Origin: Gp1-AA122 sp036378535
GTDB lineage: Bacteria; Acidobacteriota; Terriglobia; Terriglobales; Acidobacteriaceae
DNA length: 64,000 nt
Reading direction: 5' to 3'
NCBI GenBank assembly: GCA_036378535.1
Contig: DASUWH010000065.1
Coordinates: 1-64,000 of the forward strand
The position numbers and the translations under genes were made by a program. How positions within the stretch are numbered: the stretch's first letter is position 1; every line of letters begins with the position of its first letter. Shown in pieces: positions 8,794-15,186 of the stretch. The notes under the pieces were generated by a model that was given only the letters and a program-made list of their open reading frames with translations, did no database searches and was not told where the DNA came from.

Positions 8794-10014
8794 TTGCGTT
8801 GCAATCTGCTGTTAATTATCTGCATATGCCTGCTGTCATTGCCCGGTCAAGGGCATGCCAGCGACGGTGCAGCCAGGCAATCGGCGGCCGGGGCGGGTAA
8901 CGCAAAACTCGCGCCTGCGCCAAATCCACAAACCATTTTTCTTTCCGGGCAAAATGCCCTGCAGCAGGGCGATCTGGCGAAGGCGGAACGCGAATTCCGC
9001 AGAGTGTTGGCCATTGATCCGCAATCTGCCGCCGCCTACGCCAATCTGGGCGTGATTTACATGCGCCGGCAGCAGTGGGATAACGCCGTGCGCATGCTGC
9101 GTAAAGCGGAGCGCTTGGCGCCCGCCATGACCGGCGTGCGCCTGAATATCGGACTCGCCTACTACCGCCAGAACCAGTTCGATGCCGCCATCGCGCCCTT
9201 CGAATCGGTCATTCGCGATCAACCCTCTTCTTCCCAGGCGCGCTACCTGCTTGGGCTTTGCTACTTTTTCACCCAGCGATACGACGATGCGGTGGCCGCG
9301 TTGCAACCGCTGTGGGGCGAGCAGTCGTTGAATATGAATTATCTCTACGTGCTGGGGATCGCCGCCCACAAGGCTGGACGCAAGGAACTCGACGAGCGCG
9401 CGCTCTCGCGTCTCGCCGAAGTCGGCCAGAACACTCCCGAATTCCATCTCCTCATGGGCAAGGCCTATCTCAATAACGAAGATAATGACCATGCCCTCGC
9501 CGAGCTGCAGAAAGCTGCCGCTTCCGATCCCAAGCTGCCCTTCGTTCATTACAACCTGGGGCTAGCGTATTTGAACAAGCAGGATTACGAGCACGCGCGC
9601 GCCGAATTCGAGCAGGATATCGCCCTCGATCCGGAGGCGGGTTTCAGCTATGACAAATTGGCTACGGTCAACTCCCTGCAGGAGCAGGACGACCTTGCGC
9701 AGAAAAATTTTCACAGGGCGCTAGAACTGGACCCGAAACTCGTCAGCTCGCATATCGGCTTGGCGAAGATCTATACGAAACAGGCCAAGTATCCGCAGGC
9801 GCTGAGCCAGTTGGACGCGGCCGAGAAACTCTCGCCCACCGATTACACCATCCACAACCTGCGCGGACAGGTATTGCAACGAATAGGACAGCGCGAGAAG
9901 GCGAAGGCCGAGTTCGAAACCTACACGCGCATGATGAACGCAGCTCGTGAGAAAAGAGGTAAAGAGCTGAGCGGCGAGGCCCCCGATCCGCAACTGACAG
10001 CCGAACCGCAATAG
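8794..10014 (+). CDS. secreted tetratricopeptide repeat protein
   Basis: About 406 aa from a TTG start. The open frame reaches back to 8488, but that part overlaps the regulator gene and has no protein-like features. The TTG at 8794 has GAGG nine bases upstream and yields an immediate signal peptide (R-C-N-L-L-L-I-I-C-I-C-L-L-S-L, cleavage near G-H-A-S). Then come about nine TPR units (roughly residues 45-390), each with the A-x-x-x-L-G-x-x-Y / P-x-A pattern, for example YANLGVIYMRRQQWDNAV and YNLGLAYLNKQDYEHA. TPR arrays mediate protein-protein contacts in periplasmic or surface complexes. It has its own promoter region shared with the divergent LacI gene. No catalytic domain is seen. Confidence 0.8.
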   Translation: MRCNLLLIICICLLSLPGQGHASDGAARQSAAGAGNAKLAPAPNPQTIFLSGQNALQQGDLAKAEREFRRVLAIDPQSAAAYANLGVIYMRRQQWDNAVRMLRKAERLAPAMTGVRLNIGLAYYRQNQFDAAIAPFESVIRDQPSSSQARYLLGLCYFFTQRYDDAVAALQPLWGEQSLNMNYLYVLGIAAHKAGRKELDERALSRLAEVGQNTPEFHLLMGKAYLNNEDNDHALAELQKAAASDPKLPFVHYNLGLAYLNKQDYEHARAEFEQDIALDPEAGFSYDKLATVNSLQEQDDLAQKNFHRALELDPKLVSSHIGLAKIYTKQAKYPQALSQLDAAEKLSPTDYTIHNLRGQVLQRIGQREKAKAEFETYTRMMNAAREKRGKELSGEAPDPQLTAEPQ

Positions 10015-10045
10015 GGTGGCCGCAGGCGGGCACTTACTAAAAAGC

Positions 10046-10897
10046 TTATGATTCGGGAATTTTTCCTCTTTGCAACAGGTAAGTGCCAGGAGAATCCGGA
10101 GACGAGCCGCGCAGAAACTCGGCCACGTAGAAACCCGACTTCAGAGTCTCGATAAATGCCCAGCGTGTGGCTATACGCCATTCCGACGCGAGAGCGGGAT
10201 CGTTCTCTTCGACGGACAAAATATCAGCAGGAACTTGAATCCCAACGGCTGCAGCCGACAATACAGCACTTAGCTGACCGCGTGTTGGCCGCAAGTTTTC
10301 GTCGGATTGAACAAGAAGGAACTCGGGGATCGAACCGTAGGCGAAACCGGAAGCGCGCTGCAATCGAGTAGACACTCGCTCACTATCCAGCTTCCAGCTC
10401 ACCCAAAGCCGGTCGGTGCCGTTCTGGTGCAAAATGCTGGTACTCTCGCGCCCATAAAAATCGATCTTGTAACGATCCGAGATCACCCCCAGCTTGGCGA
10501 AATTGAAGTGGGCATTGCGCGCCTGCAGGGGATCGAATGTCCACGTAATTTCGCGGATCCCCATGGCCAGTGCGCGCTCCCGCTGTGCCAGCTTGAGCTG
10601 GTACCCGAGATTAAGGTCTCGGTATTGCGGCAGCACCGCCGCCATGTGGGAATGAATCGATACCTTCCCGTTCTCGAGGCCGGGAAAGCCGAAGGTGAAT
10701 CCAATCAGCTGCGTGCCTTCGAACGCGCCCAGCAGAATCGATCCAGCTTCCTTTGCAGCGATCAGAAGAAGCACGGGTACGGTGTCGCGATCATCGCCTC
10801 CCCACACTTTCTTCTCAACTTCGGGGACCTGGCGCAATTCCTCAATCGACTCGAAATCGCGAATGACGACCGCGGATTTGGAAAGTGCGTTGGGCAT
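10046..10897 (-). CDS. GNAT-superfamily acetyltransferase-like protein
   Basis: 283 aa. The N-terminal half looks like a GNAT fold: the ILLGAFEGTQLIGFTFGF strand pair (about residues 55-72), then SHMAAVLPQYRDLNLGYQLKLAQR (about 83-106), in which the R-x-x-x-x-G-x-x-L-K pattern resembles the acetyl-CoA-binding motif A. ITWTFDPLQARNAHFN follows. The long C-terminal extension resembles the predicted-acetyltransferase group often listed as COG3375 (recalled from memory). The substrate is unknown. It lies 22 bp downstream of the hexosaminidase gene on the same strand, consistent with co-transcription and with amino-sugar metabolism, but that link is inference. Confidence 0.75.
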   Translation of the reverse strand: MPNALSKSAVVIRDFESIEELRQVPEVEKKVWGGDDRDTVPVLLLIAAKEAGSILLGAFEGTQLIGFTFGFPGLENGKVSIHSHMAAVLPQYRDLNLGYQLKLAQRERALAMGIREITWTFDPLQARNAHFNFAKLGVISDRYKIDFYGRESTSILHQNGTDRLWVSWKLDSERVSTRLQRASGFAYGSIPEFLLVQSDENLRPTRGQLSAVLSAAAVGIQVPADILSVEENDPALASEWRIATRWAFIETLKSGFYVAEFLRGSSPDSPGTYLLQRGKIPES

Positions 10898-10919
10898 TGC
10901 TGTCTGATTTTACCCTGCA

Positions 10920-12974
10920 TTATTTTGCAGAACATGTGGTCGCGCTCGCCTGAACCAGCTTCTGGATCGGCGTCGCCACTGCGAGCAACAGCTGGGCTGA
11001 AGCCGGCTTCAGCGCCGCTTGGATCACCGCATTCTGTTCGTTGATCCACGGATTGAGTGGACGTTCCCGCCGGCCGATGTAGTCGAGCGCCCCCAACCCG
11101 GCGCCCGCGACGGCAGCGAGATTCTGCGAGATTGGCGCCGCTTCCCGGAGCAGAAGCGAATCACTGGCAGGGGGCTGCAGTACGCTGTCGTTCTTACGCC
11201 AATTCTCCAGGAGGACGCGAATCTGGGTACTCGCGGCTGCGTCCTGGCACTGCCCGGAGACAAAATTATCCACCAAGAAGGAAAACAGTCTGGCGGTTTC
11301 ACTCTCCGGCCGGGCCGCATCCACGAGGCGGTTCAGCGGCGTTTGTTGCGTCGCAGGGGTTGCGGCCAATTGTTCGCGATTGTAATCCTTGACCGGTTCC
11401 ACCACGTCGGCGAGCACGCGTATTGCCGTCGCATCCTGTCTTCCAGCAACTCGTTGGAGCATGGGGATGTAGTTCGTATTGTGCGTGAGGCCGAGGAAGT
11501 CCAGCCGCCAACTGAGTTGATACATGCGCGCGTACATCGAGTTAACGTCGGTCACATTTTGCGGAGACCATAAACGCTCTGCAATCACGGCTGTGCGCGG
11601 CCAGATGCGCGAGTCGACATTCTCAGGATCGACATACTCCGACCACATCGTGGCCTCGCCACCGAGAATTTTCTGCTTCTCCTCCGCAGTTAGATTAGCC
11701 GCTGCCCCTGACATCGGATCAGTCTGATAGTGGCGCGCCGCCGGCCAGTTCAGATCAATGTAGTACCCGTTCGACAACAGTCCGCGATACCCCTGCTTGG
11801 CCGCCGCAGCAAGCGACTCAGGCCCGCGCCAGGATTGAATCACGATGTCCTTAGCAATATTTGGAGAAAGAATTTCGTCCCACCCCAGCATGATTTTATG
11901 GTGCTTGCTCACCAGTTTCTGCACCCGCTCGGTAAAGTAAGTCTGCAACTCCGGATTGCTCTTGATGCCATGTTCCCGCATGAAAGCCTGGATCTGTGGA
12001 TTGGCGTCCCACTGCTTTCCGTTCACCTCGTCGCCACCAATGTGGAAATAAGGATCAGGAAAGAGCCGGGCCATCTCGCCAATGAACTCGTCGAGAAACT
12101 TGTAAACATGATCGAGCGTAGGATCCATGGCCGGATCGAAAACGCCCCAGTGGCGCTCGATTTGATAAGGGCCAGGCCCGCTGGCAATCTCGGGATACCC
12201 GACAAACCAGGCCGTGGCGTGACCCGGCATGTCGAATTCCGGGACGACACGAATTCCCCGGTCGCGCGCGTAGGCAATCAGTTCGCGCACTTCCTCCTGC
12301 GTGTAGTAGAGGCCATCCGATCCCATCTCCGTCAGCTTGGGAAACTTGTGACTCTGAACCCGGAAGCCCTGGTTTTCCGAAAGGTGCCAATGGAAGACAT
12401 TCATCTTGACCGCTTCCATGCCATCGAGGTTGCGGCGGAGAACATCGAGCGGCATGAAATGACGTCCCACATCGATCATCAGGCCGCGCCAGACAAATCG
12501 CGGCGTGTCATGAACGGTGATGGCAGGCACCACGAATCCACTTGGCCCTGCCTCGATCAACTGCAGAAACGTTTGCAACCCATGCAGGGTTCCCAACGGA
12601 GTCGCCGCGGAAAGCCTGGCGCCTGTGGAAGTAACTTCGAGTGAGTAGGATTCGTCCTCGCCCGGTTCCTGCACAGGCTTGCTGGCATGATCGGTATGAA
12701 TTACCAGCGTCGCCTTGCCCGCAATGCGCAGCTGGCCGTTCAACGGCATGCCTGTCCGCTTGGCAGCATTAGTGACAAAGCGCTGCGCTCCCCGGACCAG
12801 CCGATCCTCTGTGTACCCGGTCAAGGCGATCGAGAACGATTCATCGAATACCAACACGCCGCTTCCCAGCCTGTACTCCGCAGGCAGCGGCATCAGGTTG
12901 AGCGGCGCCTGCTGAGCCGACAAGGACTCTGCATCCAAGACAAGCAACGAGAGCATGAGAAAAATAATTCTCAT
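10920..12974 (-). CDS. secreted beta-N-acetylhexosaminidase (GH20)
   Basis: 684 aa. Signal peptide at residues 1-20 (M-R-I-I-F-L-M-L-S-L-L-V-L). A GH20b-like N-terminal domain (about 25-150) is followed by the GH20 TIM barrel (about 158-500). The barrel contains RGLMIDVGRHF, MNVFHWHLSENQGFR, VVPEFDMPGHA and the catalytic pair Asp315-Glu316 in HIGGDEVNGKQW. The enzyme removes terminal GlcNAc or GalNAc by substrate-assisted catalysis in the periplasm or outside the cell, so chitin, peptidoglycan or glycan degradation is likely. A C-terminal region (about 520-684) of unknown role is larger than in many GH20 enzymes. It is probably transcribed with the GNAT gene downstream. Confidence 0.94.
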   Translation of the reverse strand: MRIIFLMLSLLVLDAESLSAQQAPLNLMPLPAEYRLGSGVLVFDESFSIALTGYTEDRLVRGAQRFVTNAAKRTGMPLNGQLRIAGKATLVIHTDHASKPVQEPGEDESYSLEVTSTGARLSAATPLGTLHGLQTFLQLIEAGPSGFVVPAITVHDTPRFVWRGLMIDVGRHFMPLDVLRRNLDGMEAVKMNVFHWHLSENQGFRVQSHKFPKLTEMGSDGLYYTQEEVRELIAYARDRGIRVVPEFDMPGHATAWFVGYPEIASGPGPYQIERHWGVFDPAMDPTLDHVYKFLDEFIGEMARLFPDPYFHIGGDEVNGKQWDANPQIQAFMREHGIKSNPELQTYFTERVQKLVSKHHKIMLGWDEILSPNIAKDIVIQSWRGPESLAAAAKQGYRGLLSNGYYIDLNWPAARHYQTDPMSGAAANLTAEEKQKILGGEATMWSEYVDPENVDSRIWPRTAVIAERLWSPQNVTDVNSMYARMYQLSWRLDFLGLTHNTNYIPMLQRVAGRQDATAIRVLADVVEPVKDYNREQLAATPATQQTPLNRLVDAARPESETARLFSFLVDNFVSGQCQDAAASTQIRVLLENWRKNDSVLQPPASDSLLLREAAPISQNLAAVAGAGLGALDYIGRRERPLNPWINEQNAVIQAALKPASAQLLLAVATPIQKLVQASATTCSAK

Positions 12975-13259
12975 CTTAAAATCCTCAGGTAGTTCTATTT
13001 TGAAAATTTACGAAATTGAAACATTCAGAGAGCAGAATGGTAACAAAAGCGGCTCGAAGGACTTGCCAAACACGATCCGCGGCGTGTCCATTCGAGTTCT
13101 CGACCATGGACCCTGGTAACTTAATTTCTTCGATTGGAAGGAAGATACTGTTGTTGATGCTTGCTCACCGTCACCGCCTTCACTCGTCTATAAAATTGTT
13201 GAAACTAATCGATCAGCGGCCACGTATCTAGTGGCAGAAGTAGGAAATCGGGGTGGCTT

Positions 13260-13637
13260 ATGTTGGTAGTCAATATTCATAACCTGGACAACGGCGTGCT
13301 TCTCCGCTGCACGGGCCGGATCGTCGCGGGAGAAGAAGTCAACATTTTGCGCAGTGTAGCCCTGGCCCACAGCGACCGTAAAGAGATTGTCCTGGATTTG
13401 GCCAACGTGTCCACCCTGGACGGGGCCGGCATCGGCATGCTGGCGTTCCTGCAAGGACGAGTTGGCGGCAATGGTTTACGCCTGCGTATTCAGAATCCCA
13501 GTCCGCACGTGCGCGAACTGCTGGAGTTAACCAATCTTGACTCTGTTCTTGAAGTCTCGCCGTCCGCCGAGTTTCGGGAAATCTGTGAAACGCTGGGAGA
13601 GTGCGCTTGCGGAGAATTGGTCATAGCTAACCGTTAA
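13260..13637 (+). CDS. STAS-domain (anti-sigma factor antagonist-like) protein
   Basis: 125 aa, a stand-alone STAS domain. Seen: beta-strand LLRCTGRIVAGEE (residues about 14-26), KEIVLDLANVSTLDGAGIGMLAFLQ (about 41-66) and LRLRIQNPSPHVRELLELTNLDSVLEV. Family members bind anti-sigma serine kinases and are switched by phosphorylation of a serine in the D-S-S-G-like loop. Here that loop reads L-D-G-A-G, so Ala56 replaces the phosphorylatable Ser. The gene is monocistronic, with its own strong terminator, and no partner kinase is in the window. The protein may be a constitutively active antagonist or a non-sigma signalling STAS protein. Confidence 0.85.
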   Translation: MLVVNIHNLDNGVLLRCTGRIVAGEEVNILRSVALAHSDRKEIVLDLANVSTLDGAGIGMLAFLQGRVGGNGLRLRIQNPSPHVRELLELTNLDSVLEVSPSAEFREICETLGECACGELVIANR

Positions 13638-13658
13638 CCCAACGCCAGCAGACCCTCA

Positions 13659-13690
13659 GGAGCACGGAAACGTTCCGTGCTCCTTTCTGT
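13659..13690 (+). terminator. intrinsic terminator of the STAS gene
   Basis: An 11-bp perfect stem (GGAGCACGGAA 13659-13669 / TTCCGTGCTCC 13673-13683) with a 3-base loop is followed by TTTCTGTTTTC. It lies 22 bp after the stop codon. On the opposite strand it would serve the convergent prenyltransferase gene less well because there is no T-run there. Confidence 0.85.
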
Positions 13691-13716
13691 TTTCTGCAAA
13701 TATTTTTCTTTCGCGA

Positions 13717-14583
13717 TCAGGGGCGGCGGAAAAGCAGATCTCCGGCAACAAAGAAAAAGAACACCACTGAGATCACGCCGTTCATAGTAAAAAACGCGGC
13801 ATTCAGTTTGCGCAAATCATGTGCCGATACCAGGGAGTGCTCGTAGGCAAGCAGCAGGAACACCACGGCTACGCCCGTGAAAGCCAGCTTTCCCAAAGAA
13901 AACACCAGCACGAAAGTTACCAGCAGCACCAGCATGATCAGATGGAAGACGCGCGCCACCCACAATGCGGCGGGTATGCCGAGGTAGCGTGGAATCGAAT
14001 GCAGGCCGTAGCTCTGGTCGAATTCGCAGTCCTGGCAGCTATAGAGAACGTCGAAACCGCCGACCCAGAAAGTCACCGCGGCGGTCAGAAGCAAGATCCG
14101 CGGATCGAGTGATCCACGAATTGCAATCCAGGCACCCGCCGGCGCGATGCCCAGCGCAAATCCAAGCACCAGATGCGACCAGCGTGTGAACCGTTTGGTG
14201 TAGGAATAGAGCAGAAGCACGCCCAATACAACTGGCGATAGTACCAACGCCAACCGATTCAAGCGCGAGGCCGCAAACACAAACACACCACAAGATGCGA
14301 TCACGAATGTGGCTACGAAGGTCGGGCTCAAAAGACCCGCGGGCAGAGCGCGGGTCTGGGTGCGCGGGTTGGCGGCATCTATGGTTGCATCCGCCAGGCG
14401 ATTAAACGCCATAGCGGCCGAGCGCGCGGACACCATGGCGACAATGATCCATGTAAGGTCATGCCCGCTGGGCCATCCTCCGGCAGCCAGCATGGCGCCG
14501 CACAGCGCGAAGGGCAAAGCAAAGACGGAGTGCTCCCATTTGATCATTTCCAGCGTCATCTGCAGGTTGCGGAGCAGGGGCAT
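13717..14583 (-). CDS. UbiA-family prenyltransferase (possible MqnP)
   Basis: 288 aa integral membrane protein with about eight hydrophobic segments. Seen: the first aspartate motif NRLADATIDAANPRT (residues about 61-75), binding Mg-prenyl diphosphate, and the second block DVLYSCQDCEFDQSYGLHSIP (about 178-198, shown by its Asp residues 178, 185 and 189). It attaches a polyprenyl chain to an aromatic acceptor, so it should act in quinone biosynthesis. The D-x-x-Y-x-x-Q-D form and length are those I associate with the UbiA-like prenyltransferases of the futalosine menaquinone route (MqnP). That assignment is from memory and no other mqn or men gene lies in the window. A 15-bp inverted repeat sits just upstream of the start. 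Confidence 0.85.
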   Translation of the reverse strand: MPLLRNLQMTLEMIKWEHSVFALPFALCGAMLAAGGWPSGHDLTWIIVAMVSARSAAMAFNRLADATIDAANPRTQTRALPAGLLSPTFVATFVIASCGVFVFAASRLNRLALVLSPVVLGVLLLYSYTKRFTRWSHLVLGFALGIAPAGAWIAIRGSLDPRILLLTAAVTFWVGGFDVLYSCQDCEFDQSYGLHSIPRYLGIPAALWVARVFHLIMLVLLVTFVLVFSLGKLAFTGVAVVFLLLAYEHSLVSAHDLRKLNAAFFTMNGVISVVFFFFVAGDLLFRRP

Positions 14584-14599
14584 GCGTCGATTGTAAATG

Positions 14600-14650
14600 A
14601 ATCGATTTCACTCAAATCCCCCGAGCCGCGGGTTCTGAGTGAAATCGATT
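14600..14650. repeat. 15-bp perfect inverted repeat upstream of the prenyltransferase gene
   Basis: AATCGATTTCACTCA (14600-14614) and its exact reverse complement (14636-14650) flank a 21-base GC-rich centre. The element begins 17 bp upstream of the prenyltransferase start codon. It could be an operator, an mRNA hairpin over the leader or the end of a small mobile repeat. No T-run accompanies it. Confidence 0.6.
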
Positions 14651-14716
14651 GTGACGGGAGTGGGCTGTCCTTGAGAATTGTTGGCGTAACATCCGGGCCG
14701 ACACCGTAAGCAGAAC

Positions 14717-14878
14717 GTGATCAACTTCACCCTCACAATTACCCCGACTTCCATCAGCGTCAACGGTGGACAGAAGGCCGTCTACACCGTGACCATTAAC
14801 GGTGTCTACCTGAGCGGCAATCCGACAACTGGCGGGCTGACGCGCACGGTTACTGCAAGACTGGGGGTCAAAAACTAG
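14717..14878 (+). pseudogene. small fragment of an Ig-like/bacterial surface protein domain
   Basis: A GTG-initiated frame of 53 codons encodes F-T-L-T-I-T-P-T-S-I-S-V-N-G-G-Q-K-A-V-Y-T-V-T-I. This is the pattern of the Ig-like sandwich repeats common in long exported Acidobacteriota proteins. It has no signal peptide and no ribosome binding site, and it is far shorter than one complete protein. It is probably a decayed leftover of a larger gene, in a region that also carries repeats next to a tRNA. It could instead be a short unannotated gene. Confidence 0.4.
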
Positions 14879-14966
14879 CGTCACGCATCGGCGGGGCGGA
14901 TGAAGGTCCGCCCCAGCCCTTCCATTCGATTCACGTCATCAGCAAAAACGGCAGCACACGGCGGGT

Positions 14967-14996
14967 TTTGTACCCTAAAAGCGGATTTGTACCCTA
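14967..14996. repeat. TTTGTACCCTA direct repeats beside tRNA-Arg
   Basis: Two exact 11-bp copies of TTTGTACCCTA start at 14967 and 14986, 19 bp apart, about 55 bp beyond the 3' end of the tRNA gene. Repeated short GGGTACAAA-type motifs downstream of a tRNA can be arm-type integrase sites of an attachment region. No integrase gene is nearby, so this would be a remnant at most. Confidence 0.4.
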
Positions 14997-15050
14997 TACG
15001 CGAGAAAATGCAATATCGTTCAAAGCCGCATAAACACTGGGGAAAGATGG

Positions 15051-15124
15051 CGCGCCCTGAGAGATTCGAACTCCCGACCTTCTGGTTCGTAGCCAGACGC
15101 TCTATCCAACTGAGCTAAGGGCGC
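15051..15124 (-). tRNA. tRNA-Arg (anticodon ACG)
   Basis: A 74-nt cloverleaf on the minus strand. Acceptor stem GCGCCCT pairs with AGGGCGC with discriminator G. The D-arm carries TAGCTCAGTTGGATAGAGC, the anticodon arm CTGGCTACGAACCAG gives ACG, and the T-arm carries GGGAGTTCGAATCTCTC. CCA is not encoded. ACG (inosine at position 34 after editing) reads CGU, CGC and CGA. The adjacent direct repeats suggest the tRNA may have served as an integration site. Confidence 0.95.
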
Positions 15125-15186
15125 GATGAGGGTGGGTAGAAATACCGCTCTTCGATTATATCGAAAACCCTGCCTACTGAAAAACG

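Noticed and set aside
11730..12644. 304-codon open frame opposite the GH20 hexosaminidase
   Set aside because: It is antisense to the clear catalytic barrel and has no recognisable motif.
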